DNA of 56,420 nucleotides from Streptomyces inusitatus (GTDB taxonomy: Bacteria; Actinomycetota; Actinomycetes; Streptomycetales; Streptomycetaceae): NCBI RefSeq assembly GCF_014651115.1, contig NZ_BMWG01000034.1, positions 1 to 56,420 on the forward strand, read 5' to 3'. Within the stretch, counting starts at the first letter, position 1. Each line of letters opens with the position of its first letter. Below the pieces are notes generated by a model. The model worked only from the letters and a program-made list of their open reading frames with translations. It had not been told where the DNA came from and did not search any database. This document shows positions 31,912 through 40,384 of this stretch, in pieces. The translations under genes were made by a program, and so were the position numbers.

Positions 31912-33040
31912 TCCGCCCCCCGGGGCCGGGCCCGCGCTCTGCCTGGCCGACGTCGAGCGTGCCGCGGCGGCCGTCCTGCCCCGTGAGGTCTGGGACTTCA
32001 TCGCCGGCGGCAGCGGCTCGGAGACCACGCTGGACGCCAACCGGGCGGCGCTGGACCGGCTCTTCCTGCTCCCCCGGGTGCTCAGGGACGTGTCGCGGGT
32101 GTCCACCCGGGCCAGGCTGCTGGGCGGCCCGGCCGCGCTGCCGCTGGCGGTGGCCCCGATCGCGTACCACCGGCTGGTGCACCCGGAGGGCGAACTCGCC
32201 ACCGCGCGCGCGGCGAAGGCGGCGGGGGTGCCGTTCACGGTGAGCACGCTGAGCAGCGTTCCCGTCGAGGAGATCGCGGCGGTCGGCGGCACGGTCTGGT
32301 TCCAGCTGTACTGGCTGCGGGAGCCGGACCGGGCGCTGGAGCTGGTCCGCCGGGCGGAGGACGCCGGCTGCTCGGCGATCGTGCTCACGGTGGACGTGCC
32401 CTGGATGGGGCGGCGGCTGCGGGACGTGCGCAACCGGTTCGGGCTGCCCGGCCATGTGCGGTCGGCCAATATCGACACGGGGCCCGCGGCCCATGAGCCT
32501 CCCGCCCGCGGCTCGGCGGTGGCCGCCCACACCCGTCAGGCGTTCTCCTCGGCGCTGACCTGGTCCTCGGTGGCGGCGCTGCGCGCGCGGACGAGGCTTC
32601 CGCTGGCGCTGAAGGGGGTGCTGACCCCTCAGGACGCGCTGCGGGCGGCCGAGACGGGCGTGGACGCCGTCGTGGTCTCCAATCACGGGGGCAGACAGCT
32701 CGACGGCGCGATCCCCAGCGCGGACGCGCTGCCGGAGGTGGTCCGGGCTCTCGACGGGCGGTGCGAGGTCCTCCTCGACAGCGGCATCCGCAGCGGTGTC
32801 GACGTGCTGCGGGCGCTCGCGCTGGGCGCGTCGGGCGTCCTGGTGGGCAGGCCCGTGCTGTGGGGGCTGGCGGCGGCCGGCGAGTCCGGTGCCGCCCGGG
32901 TCCTGGAGCTGCTGGCCGAGGAGATCGAGGACGCCCTCGGGCTCGCGGGCTGCGACGGCGTCACCGCCGCGGCCCGGCTGCGCACGGTGCGCGGCGACGC
33001 GCCCGCGAGACGCGCCCCCGTCGCGGGCGGGGCCGTCTGA
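31895..33040 (+). CDS. hmo: 4-Hydroxymandelate oxidase (FMN)
   Basis: Hmo oxidises 4-hydroxymandelate to 4-hydroxyphenylglyoxylate, which HpgT aminates to Hpg. The 381-residue protein is an FMN-dependent alpha-hydroxy acid oxidase: WFQLYWLREPD with the catalytic Tyr, SNHGGRQLDG with the catalytic His and Arg, and the phosphate site LLDSGIRSGVDVLRAL. GTG 31895 has GGAGAGGACGGGG upstream and lies within the end of hmaS, so the two are translationally coupled. A longer frame upstream is not used. A strong hairpin at 33056 follows. Confidence 0.94.
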   Translation: MEVNADPPPGAGPALCLADVERAAAAVLPREVWDFIAGGSGSETTLDANRAALDRLFLLPRVLRDVSRVSTRARLLGGPAALPLAVAPIAYHRLVHPEGELATARAAKAAGVPFTVSTLSSVPVEEIAAVGGTVWFQLYWLREPDRALELVRRAEDAGCSAIVLTVDVPWMGRRLRDVRNRFGLPGHVRSANIDTGPAAHEPPARGSAVAAHTRQAFSSALTWSSVAALRARTRLPLALKGVLTPQDALRAAETGVDAVVVSNHGGRQLDGAIPSADALPEVVRALDGRCEVLLDSGIRSGVDVLRALALGASGVLVGRPVLWGLAAAGESGAARVLELLAEEIEDALGLAGCDGVTAAARLRTVRGDAPARRAPVAGGAV

Positions 33041-33055
33041 CGCCCGGCGCGGACG

Positions 33056-33096
33056 GCGAAGGGCCCTCCCGCCGTGACGGCGGAAGGGCCCTTCGC
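33056..33096. terminator. Bidirectional terminator between hmo and activator gene
   Basis: A 20-bp stem with one mismatch (GCGAAGGGCCCT and its complement, continued by CCGCCGT) closes on a very short loop, between the convergent hmo and strR-type genes. Confidence 0.85.
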
Positions 33097-33138
33097 GGTG
33101 TGAGGGGTTCAGGGCGCGGCGAGGAAGTCCTTCCCCGT

Positions 33139-33167
33139 GTCCAACCGTTCGCTTTCCACGCTCGGAC
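33139..33167. promoter_or_regulatory. StrR/Bbr-type operator, box 4 (one mismatch)
   Basis: GTCCAA-N17-TCGGAC, one base from the perfect form. It lies between the 3' ends of hmo and the activator gene, just 16 bp beyond the activator stop, where no ordinary promoter is expected. Confidence 0.65.
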
Positions 33168-33182
33168 ACCCCGGGTGGACGC

Positions 33183-34214
33183 TCAGCCTATCTGCGCCAC
33201 ATCGTCTTTGATCCTTACGGCGAATTCCGACCAGAGGTCGGCGAACTGCCGGGCGAGATCGGCGACGATGTCGCTGCAGTGCGGTGGGACATTGTTGATG
33301 ATCGCGTCCCATTCCTCGTTCCGGAGCGAGTGCAGGGCCAGCAGGCGCAGCAGATTGCGCCCCGTCTCGGTGAAACGCAGGGCCGGGTCTGCCTTGAGCC
33401 GTTTCACCAGTACGGCGCGGTCGGGGGCGATGTCCGTACGCGGCCGGGCGGACCGGTGGGACGACGGCCGGCCGGTCAGTTCGCCGCGCCCGCCGAAGGA
33501 GTCGTCCGCGGCGATCTCCTCGTCCTCGGCCACCCTCAGGACGACGGGCGTCCTCCTGCGGCGCTGCCTCGGCACCAGCTCGTCGCCGTTGCGCAGCCGA
33601 TTGCGGACATCGCGTGCCGTCTCGGGAGAGATGCCGGCCGCGCGGGCGACCTGACGCAGCGACAGTTCCGGGTTGGCCGTGAGCAGCTCGCCCGCGAGCA
33701 TTCGGCCGGCGCTGCCGTCAAGTGGGCGGACCCGGCCGTCCTGGCCGACACGCCGGGCCTCGGGCTCCGGCCGTACGGTCCGCTTGCGGATGTCGCCGAC
33801 GGTGCCCGGGGAGATTCCGGTGACCGAGGCCACCCTCCGGTCGGACCACTGGGGATGGGTGGCGATGATGCGCTCGGCGGCGCGCTTGCGGTCGACCAGG
33901 GCCAGCGGCAGGCCGTGGGCGACATTGAGCCTGACCGCGAGGACGAACGCCTCGGCCTCGTCCCCGTCGAAGAACCGGACCTCGATCGTCTCGGCGCCGC
34001 GCAGTCTGGCCGCCTTCAGACGGTGGAAGCCGTCGATGACCCTTCTCGTCGCCCGGTGCACGACGATGGGCGGCAGCGGGCTCTGTGTCACCGCCAGAAT
34101 GTGTACGTGTTCGGCATTCTCCCCGGAAAGCCTGGGTGACCCCGCCGACTTCAGAGAACTCAGCTCTACTTCGTCTACGGGCAGCTGTTCGATGCTCACT
34201 TCTTCGGGTGCCAT
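33183..34214 (-). CDS. StrR/Bbr-type pathway activator (ParB fold)
   Basis: The 343-residue protein resembles StrR, Bbr and Tei15*, activators of antibiotic clusters. The N-terminal ParB/Srx-like region shows PPIVVHRATRRVIDGFHRL. Two helix-turn-helix-like segments follow (RRVASVTGISPGTVGDIRK and LRQVARAAGISPETARDVRN). ATG 34214 follows GAGGTGG. It probably binds the GTCCAA-N17-TTGGAC boxes, and so activates the NRPS, hydrolase and precursor genes. Its own upstream region has no such box, but one (box 4) is just behind its stop codon. Confidence 0.92.
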   Translation of the reverse strand: MAPEEVSIEQLPVDEVELSSLKSAGSPRLSGENAEHVHILAVTQSPLPPIVVHRATRRVIDGFHRLKAARLRGAETIEVRFFDGDEAEAFVLAVRLNVAHGLPLALVDRKRAAERIIATHPQWSDRRVASVTGISPGTVGDIRKRTVRPEPEARRVGQDGRVRPLDGSAGRMLAGELLTANPELSLRQVARAAGISPETARDVRNRLRNGDELVPRQRRRRTPVVLRVAEDEEIAADDSFGGRGELTGRPSSHRSARPRTDIAPDRAVLVKRLKADPALRFTETGRNLLRLLALHSLRNEEWDAIINNVPPHCSDIVADLARQFADLWSEFAVRIKDDVAQIG

Positions 34215-34570
34215 CAAGCCACCTCACGCACTCGTGACGAGGCGGCGGGCACTTGTGCGACCCGGGTTCATTTCCGGATCGTCGCGGTAGCCCCCGTAGC
34301 GTCTGTGGCACTGTGGATCGATGGGCAGAAACCAGCTCGCTGCCAATTCCTTCGAACCCCCCTGGACGTTTTCGAGCAGAACATCCGTTCGGTTGACCGG
34401 ACTTCTGCCAGATGAGAAAGAAATTAACATTCGTCCTTTGAGGGTTGTAACCCCTGCGTAAGTCCCATCTGTCGACCCTTATGCCCCCCTAACCCCTAGG
34501 GGGGTGTCCTCATGGTGCACATGGGACACCCCCCGTAACAATGGCCCCACCTTTTACCCCGAATACGGGC
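34215..34570. promoter_or_regulatory. Intergenic region upstream of activator gene
   Basis: This 356-bp stretch carries the promoter side of the activator gene and the terminator of the DAHP synthase (34499-34534). It contains a small GAAC-ATCC-GTTC inverted repeat near 34377. No reading frame of interest and no GTCCAA box is seen. Confidence 0.55.
34499..34534. terminator. Terminator downstream of DAHP synthase
   Basis: An 11-bp perfect stem GGGGGGTGTCC / GGACACCCCCC with 14 bases between, the middle of which can pair further (CAT/ATG around GTGCAC). A CCCCTAGGGG palindrome adjoins it on the left. Confidence 0.82.
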
Positions 34571-35626
34571 TCACGCCGCTCGGGCCGGAAGTGCTCCGGC
34601 GCGTACGGGCATGGTGAGCGTGCGTCCCATCAGGGGCGACAGGATGGTCACCGCGTCGGCGATCTCGCGGACGTCGGACTCGACCAGCGCCTGATCGCCG
34701 TCGCACAGCGCGGTCTTGGGCTCGGGGTGGATGTCGATGATGACCCCGTCGGCCCCGGCCGCGATCGCCGCCCGGGTGAGCGGGACCACCAGATCGCGCC
34801 GGCCCCCGGAGTGCGAGGGGTCCACGATCACCGGCAGGTGCGACAGCCGCTGGACGACGGGGACCGCGCTGATGTCGAGGGTGTTGCGGGTCGCGGTCTC
34901 GAAGGTGCGGATCCCCCGCTCGCACAGCACGATGTCGAGATTGCCGCGCTGCGCGATGTACTCGGCGGCGCTCAGCCACTCCTCGATCGTGGCGCTGAAA
35001 CCCCGCTTGAGCAGCACCGGTCTGCCCGCCCGGCCGACCGCCTGGAGCAGCGCGAAGTTCTGCATGTTCCGGGCGCCGATCTGGAGCATGTCGGCGTAGG
35101 AGGCGACCATGTCCACGCTGCCCGGATCGATGACCTCGGTGACGACCGGCAGTCCGGTCTCCTGGCGCACCTCGGCGAGGATCCTCAGCCCTCTCTCGCC
35201 GAGCCCCTGGTAGGAGTACGGCGAGGTGCGCGGCTTGAACGCACCGCCGCGGAGCAGACAGGCCCCGGCCCGCTTCGCCATCCGTACCGCCTCAAGGGTC
35301 TGCTCCGGCGTCTCGACCGCGCAGGGCCCGGCGATCACACTCAGCGTGTCCGGTCCGATGGGCACCCCGCCGACCCGGATCACCGACCGGGCCGGGTGGT
35401 GCTGACGACTGACCAGTTTGTACGGTGCGGAGACCCGCATCACCTGGAGCACCCCGCCGCGGCTGCCGAGGTTCAAGGCTTCAAAATCATCCACATCGCC
35501 GACCAGACCGACAATCGTCCGTGAAACCCCCCGGCTGACAAAAGCATCTCCGCCGGCCGACCGGACCAGCGCCACAACGGCGTCGATTTCCTCCTGAGTC
35601 GCCTCGGGAGCCATCACCACAACCAT
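34571..35626 (-). CDS. DAHP synthase, AroA I-beta type with regulatory N-domain
   Basis: The enzyme joins phosphoenolpyruvate and erythrose-4-phosphate, the entry step of the shikimate pathway. The 351-residue protein starts with a ferredoxin-like regulatory domain (about residues 1-70) followed by the DAHP synthase barrel with VIAGPCAVE, LRGGAFKPRTSPY and VDPSHSGGRRDL. ATG 35626 follows GAGGAG by about six bases. A cluster copy would bypass the general enzyme and feed Hpg formation. It is the outermost recognisable gene of the Hpg/Dpg region on this side. Confidence 0.92.
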   Translation of the reverse strand: MVVVMAPEATQEEIDAVVALVRSAGGDAFVSRGVSRTIVGLVGDVDDFEALNLGSRGGVLQVMRVSAPYKLVSRQHHPARSVIRVGGVPIGPDTLSVIAGPCAVETPEQTLEAVRMAKRAGACLLRGGAFKPRTSPYSYQGLGERGLRILAEVRQETGLPVVTEVIDPGSVDMVASYADMLQIGARNMQNFALLQAVGRAGRPVLLKRGFSATIEEWLSAAEYIAQRGNLDIVLCERGIRTFETATRNTLDISAVPVVQRLSHLPVIVDPSHSGGRRDLVVPLTRAAIAAGADGVIIDIHPEPKTALCDGDQALVESDVREIADAVTILSPLMGRTLTMPVRAGALPARAA

Positions 35627-36078
35627 GAACTCTCCTCACTCGGACGCCCGGGCCCGCCGGGAACGGCGGCCGTCGCATTCGGTGATCAGATATCTCGACC
35701 ACTCGTATTTTCCGCATCCTAAGAGCGCCCGGTCGACGGAGTCGACCGATGCCGTGCCGTGTCCGACTCCCCATGGGCAAAGGCGGTCCGGGCACTTTAG
35801 GCTGCGGAAATCTCTATTTCCCGGAAGCCGCTCCCCCTTCCTGGAAAGGCCTTTCGGAGGAGCCCCGGCCATGAGATTGAACGGGGAGAGAACAAACTCC
35901 CCGCCGGACCCGGGCCCCGGGCCGCGCGCGCTTCGGCCGGGCGGGTGGGGTGCTCACCCGCCCGGCCGAGGCGTCGCCACGCGCCGCGGCCGCGGACCCG
36001 GGGGCGGATGGTGGAGTGGGGGTGAGCTGTTCCCCCTCGGCCGGCGGGGGCGGACCGGCGATGACCCGGGAGGTCCGC
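35627..36078. other. Intergenic region, DAHP synthase / DoxX-like gene
   Basis: This 452-bp divergent region contains the inverted repeat at 35730-35748 and otherwise GC-rich DNA. Frames through it look like noise. It probably marks the border of the Hpg/Dpg cluster. Confidence 0.5.
35730..35748. promoter_or_regulatory. Perfect inverted repeat upstream of DAHP synthase
   Basis: CGGTCGAC-GGA-GTCGACCG, an eight-base palindromic pair with a three-base centre, 104 bp upstream of the DAHP synthase start. It may be an operator; it does not match the StrR-type boxes. Confidence 0.6.
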
Positions 36079-36507
36079 GTGGAGCCCTTGATCGCCCTCG
36101 TCATCGGTTTCCTGGGGGCCAGACTGGCCGGGCTCGCCGGGGTGGAGGCGCTCGACGCCTGGCAGCCGGCGCTGCGCGTGGGGCTGGCGCTGATGTTCGT
36201 GCTCACCGGGGTGGCCCACTTCGCTCCCAGACTCCGGGCGGAGATCATCGACATGGTTCCGCCCTCGCTGCCCCGGCCCGGTCTGCTGGTGACCCTCACC
36301 GGGGTTCTCGAACTGGCGGGCGCGGTGGGGCTGCTGATCCCCGCGACGGCCCGATGGGCGGCGGCCGGGCTCATCCTGCTCATGATCGCCATGTTCCCGG
36401 CGAACATCTCCGCGGCCCGGCGGAAGACGGCGATGGGAGAAGCCATCGGTCCGCGCACCGCGCAGCAGATCGTATACATCGCCGCGGCCGCCCTCGTCCT
36501 GGTCTGA
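36079..36507 (+). CDS. DoxX-like small membrane protein
   Basis: The 142-residue protein has about four hydrophobic segments (EPLIALVIGFLGARLAGL, LRVGLALMFVLTGVAHF, LLVTLTGVLELAGAVGLL and a last one near the C-terminus). It matches the DoxX/DoxD-like four-helix membrane family. GTG 36079 has GGGAGG five bases upstream, a better start than ATG 36061. The function in the cell is not known, and there is no sign that it belongs to the peptide cluster. Confidence 0.78.
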   Translation: MEPLIALVIGFLGARLAGLAGVEALDAWQPALRVGLALMFVLTGVAHFAPRLRAEIIDMVPPSLPRPGLLVTLTGVLELAGAVGLLIPATARWAAAGLILLMIAMFPANISAARRKTAMGEAIGPRTAQQIVYIAAAALVLV

Positions 36508-36536
36508 CCGCACGGCCCACCGGCCGGGGCGCGCGC

Positions 36537-36566
36537 CGTGAGCCGTGAGCCGTGGGCCGTGGGCCG
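36537..36566 (+). repeat. Heptamer tandem repeat
   Basis: Four copies of a seven-base unit, AGCCGTG twice and GGCCGTG twice, in the gap after the DoxX-like gene. No coding role is apparent. Confidence 0.8.
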
Positions 36567-36759
36567 CGACGAAACACATGAGCCACATGGGCCGCACGGC
36601 TGAGCGAGGCCCTCTTGTCCCCCGGTGCCCGCTGAACGACCATACGAACGGTTCCTGACCCGTTCATGGCAAAAGGTTGGGTGAGTCGCACCCGAACCAC
36701 GCACGTTTCCCGCCCGTCCCTCAGCGGGTCCGCCCGCTGCCAGCGCAAGAGGAGACAAC

Positions 36760-39700
36760 GTGGCACCACGGAGCAGCCGGACCGGCCGGATCAGACCCCT
36801 GCGCGCAGCCTGCGCGGCTCTGACCTCGCTTCTCCTGTTACCCATCGGCACCGGCACGGCGCTCGCCGCGCCCGCCCCCGCCGACCGGCCGTCATCGGCC
36901 GAACGCGCGATCGAGCCCCGGCTCAGGGCACAGCTGGCGGACGGCAAGACCGCCTTCTGGGTCTATCTCGACAGCTCCGCGGATCTGACCGCGGCCGGCC
37001 GCGCCACCACCAAGGCGGCCAGGGCGAAGGCGGTGTACGAGGCCCAGCGCGACCACGCCCGGCGCACTCAGGCCGATCTGCTCGCCGCCCTGAAGAACGC
37101 CCGGGCCGAGGCCACCCCGTTCTGGATCGTCAACGCCGTCCGGGTGGTCGGCGACGCCAAGCTCGCGAACAGCATCGCCCAGCGGCCCGAGGTCTCCCGG
37201 CTCGACGCCGACGACCGGGTGCCCCTCCCCCGGCCCGTCGAGGGCGGCAGGGAGCACACCGTCAACGCGGTCGAGTGGAACATCGACCGGATCAAGGCCC
37301 CCGAGGTCTGGAACGGGCTCGGGGTCCGCGGCGAGGGCGTCGTCGTGGCCAACATCGACACCGGGGTGGACTTCCAGCACCCGGCGGTCGACGGCCAGTA
37401 CCGGGGCCGCGCCGCCGACGGCACCCTCAGCCACGACTACAACTGGTTCGACCCGGCCGCCGTCTGCCCCACCGACGCGCCCTGCGACAACAACAACCAC
37501 GGCACCCACACCATGGGCACGATGGTCGGCGACGACGGCGCGGAGAACAAGATCGGCGTGGCCCCCGGGGCCCAGTGGATCGCCGCCAAGGGCTGCGAGT
37601 CCAGCTCCTGCTCCCAGGCCTCGCTGCTCGCCTCCGGCCAGTGGATGGTCGCCCCCACCGACCGGGCCGGCCAGAACCCCCGGCCCGACCTCGCCCCCGA
37701 CATCGTCAACAACTCCTGGGGCAGCTCGGCCCACACCCCCTGGTACAAGGACGTCGTCAACTCCTGGCGCGCCGCCGGAATCTTCCCGGCCTTCTCCAAC
37801 GGCAACAACGGCCCCGGCTGCGCCACCAGCGGCTCGCCGGGCGACTATGTGGCCTCCTACAGCTCGGGGGCGTTCGACAGCGCCAACGCCATCGCGAGCT
37901 TCTCCTCACGCGGCGCGGGCGACGAGGGCGGGATCAAGCCGAACATCGCCGCGCCCGGTTCCAATGTGCGCTCCTCGGTCCGCAACGGCGGCTACGGATC
38001 GCTCTCCGGCACCTCCATGGCCTCCCCGCATACCGCCGCCACCGTCGCGCTGATCTGGTCGGCCGCCCCCGCCCTGCGCGGGGCCGTGGCGCAGACCGAG
38101 GCGCTCCTCGACCAGACCGCGGTGGACGTCGACAGCACCGGCTGCGGCGGCACCCCCGCCGACAACAACACCTTCGGCGAGGGCAGGCTCGACGCGCTCG
38201 CCGCCGTCCAGAGCGCTCCGCGCGGCCCCGTCGGCTCCCTCACGGGCAGGGTCACCTCCGCCGGGACGCCCGTCTCCGGCGCGCGGGTCGTCGCCGAAGG
38301 CCCCATCAGCCGCACCGCGGTCACCGCCGCCGACGGCGGTTACACCTTCCCCGCCCTCTCGGTGGGCGACTACTCGCTGGCCGTCACCAAGTTCGGCTAC
38401 GGCCGGGTCGCCGCGAGCGTACCGGTGACCGAAGGGGCCGCCGTCACCCGCGACTTCACCCTCGAACCCGTACCGTCGGCGAAGGTCACCGGCACGGTCA
38501 CAACCGTCTCGGGGCCAGCGGCGGGGGCCTCCGTCACCGTCACCGGCACCCCCGTGACCGCCACCGCGGGCGCCGACGGCCGGTTCGAGCTGAGCCTGCC
38601 GCACGGCTCGTACGAGATCCGCGCCACCCACTCCTCCCGCTGTGTCACGGCGGGCAGCACCCAGGTCACCGTCGCCGCGGACACCACCGCGTCGGTGAGC
38701 CTGCCGGAGCGCACCGACGCGTACGGCCACGCCTGCGCGACCGGCTCCCGGACCTTTCCGACCGGCGACCACAAGCTGGCCCTGACCGGTGACGACGTCA
38801 CCGAGCGGGTGGAGCTCCCGTTCCCCGTGCCGCTGTACGGCAAGAGCCACTCCACCGCCTGGGTGGGCAGCAACGGCACGGTGAGCTTCGGCGGGGCGCA
38901 CACCAACGACTCCAACATCCAGATCCCGAGCACGAGCACACCCAACGCGGCCCTCTACCCGTTCTGGGACGATCTGGTGGTGGACACGGAGGGCAGCGTC
39001 CTCACCGGCGTCACGGGCACCGCGCCGCACCGCGCGTACATCGTGGAGTGGCGCAACGTCGTCCACTGGGCCGCGCAGTCCGACCGGTTCACCTTCGCCC
39101 TCGCGATCGGCGAGGACGGCAGGGTCTCCTACCACTACAAGGGCACCACCGGCGTCGGCCTCAAGGCCGGGTCGAGCGCGACCATCGGGGTGGAGAACGC
39201 GACGGGCACCGACGCCTTCTCCTACTCGCACAACACCCCGGTGCTCGGCGACGGACTGTCGATCTCCTTCCGCACCACCAAAAGCGGCGTGGTGCGCGGC
39301 CAGATCCTGGACGCCAACGACGGCAAGGGCGTCGGCGGGGCGACGGTCACCGTGGGCGAGGGGGCCACGGCGGTCACCGCCACCACCGGGACCGACGGCG
39401 GCTATGTCGTCCAGGCCCCGGTCGGCGACCACACCGTCGCACTCACCGCCCCCGCCTATCAGCGGGGCGATGCGGCCGTACGGGTGGAGGCCGACTCCGT
39501 GGCCTCGGTCAGCCAGTCGCTGCGCACCGGCAGACTCACCGCCTCCCGCGGCTCGCTCGACGTCGTGGCACCGGCGGAGCAGCGGCGCACCCGTACGATC
39601 GAACTGACCAACCCGGGCTTCGACACCCCGTACACCGTCGCCGAGGAGGCGTCCTGGCTGACCGTCACTCCCGCCGCCGGAGAACTGCCGACCGGGGGGC

Positions 39701-40317
39701 GGCAGCCGCTGACCCTGGTCGCGGACACCGCCGGTCTGACACCGGGCACGGTGCTCACCGCCGATGTGCGGATCGAGTCCCGGAGCGGGCGGACCCCCGT
39801 GGTGACCGTGCCCGTCAAGATAGTCGTACCGCGCCATCAGACCGCGCTGGACACCGGCGCGACGGCGGAGAAGGTCGACAGCCTCGGCGACACCTGGACC
39901 CCGGACCGGAAGTACACCGCCGGATCGTACGGGTACCAGGGGAACTCCTCGGTGAGGTCCACCGCTCGCGCCATCACCGGGACGGATGACCAGGCGCTGT
40001 TCCGCACGGCCCGGGAGGGGATGTACGAGTACCGCTTCGACCAGGTTCCCAACGGGGTCTACACGGTGGAGCTGGGCTTCGCCGAGGTGACGGCGGCCCG
40101 GCCGAACAAGCGGGTCTTCGACGTCCTCGCGGAAGGCGTGGAGGTGCTGCCCTCGCTGGACATCGCCCTGGAGGCGGGGTCGTACGCGGCGATCCAGCGC
40201 ACCTACACGGTCACCGTGACCGACGGAACGCTCAATGTGCGGTTCGTCGCCCACGGCGGCTTCGGCAAACCCCTGCTCAACACGGTCCGGGTGACGGAGC
40301 GCCCCGACAAGGGCTGA
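36760..40317 (+). CDS. Secreted S8 subtilisin-like protease, multidomain
   Basis: The 1185-residue protein begins with an RTGRIRPLR basic stretch, a hydrophobic core and an AxA-type cleavage site (ALAAPA), so it is exported. An inhibitor-like propeptide precedes the S8 domain, which has the Asp in NIDTGVD, His in NHGTHTMG and Ser in GTSMASPH, similar to bacillopeptidase F. After it come carboxypeptidase-regulatory-like (CNA-B-like) beta repeats and a C-terminal malectin-like module (from about residue 1040), which may bind carbohydrate. GTG 36760 follows AAGAGGAGA. It is an extracellular nutrient protease and probably not part of the peptide cluster, though release of a leader or a role in self-defence cannot be excluded. 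Confidence 0.92.
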   Translation: MAPRSSRTGRIRPLRAACAALTSLLLLPIGTGTALAAPAPADRPSSAERAIEPRLRAQLADGKTAFWVYLDSSADLTAAGRATTKAARAKAVYEAQRDHARRTQADLLAALKNARAEATPFWIVNAVRVVGDAKLANSIAQRPEVSRLDADDRVPLPRPVEGGREHTVNAVEWNIDRIKAPEVWNGLGVRGEGVVVANIDTGVDFQHPAVDGQYRGRAADGTLSHDYNWFDPAAVCPTDAPCDNNNHGTHTMGTMVGDDGAENKIGVAPGAQWIAAKGCESSSCSQASLLASGQWMVAPTDRAGQNPRPDLAPDIVNNSWGSSAHTPWYKDVVNSWRAAGIFPAFSNGNNGPGCATSGSPGDYVASYSSGAFDSANAIASFSSRGAGDEGGIKPNIAAPGSNVRSSVRNGGYGSLSGTSMASPHTAATVALIWSAAPALRGAVAQTEALLDQTAVDVDSTGCGGTPADNNTFGEGRLDALAAVQSAPRGPVGSLTGRVTSAGTPVSGARVVAEGPISRTAVTAADGGYTFPALSVGDYSLAVTKFGYGRVAASVPVTEGAAVTRDFTLEPVPSAKVTGTVTTVSGPAAGASVTVTGTPVTATAGADGRFELSLPHGSYEIRATHSSRCVTAGSTQVTVAADTTASVSLPERTDAYGHACATGSRTFPTGDHKLALTGDDVTERVELPFPVPLYGKSHSTAWVGSNGTVSFGGAHTNDSNIQIPSTSTPNAALYPFWDDLVVDTEGSVLTGVTGTAPHRAYIVEWRNVVHWAAQSDRFTFALAIGEDGRVSYHYKGTTGVGLKAGSSATIGVENATGTDAFSYSHNTPVLGDGLSISFRTTKSGVVRGQILDANDGKGVGGATVTVGEGATAVTATTGTDGGYVVQAPVGDHTVALTAPAYQRGDAAVRVEADSVASVSQSLRTGRLTASRGSLDVVAPAEQRRTRTIELTNPGFDTPYTVAEEASWLTVTPAAGELPTGGRQPLTLVADTAGLTPGTVLTADVRIESRSGRTPVVTVPVKIVVPRHQTALDTGATAEKVDSLGDTWTPDRKYTAGSYGYQGNSSVRSTARAITGTDDQALFRTAREGMYEYRFDQVPNGVYTVELGFAEVTAARPNKRVFDVLAEGVEVLPSLDIALEAGSYAAIQRTYTVTVTDGTLNVRFVAHGGFGKPLLNTVRVTERPDKG

Positions 40318-40326
40318 TCCCCGGCA

Positions 40327-40352
40327 GGCCGTTCCGCCCGGTGGGCGGGCCG
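40327..40352. terminator. Terminator-like hairpin between protease and kinase genes
   Basis: CCGCCC-GGT-GGGCGG lies in the 67-bp gap between the convergent protease and kinase genes. The stem is short. Confidence 0.55.
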
Positions 40353-40384
40353 GTGTCGCCGTCGAACCGCCGCGCGTACGCTCG

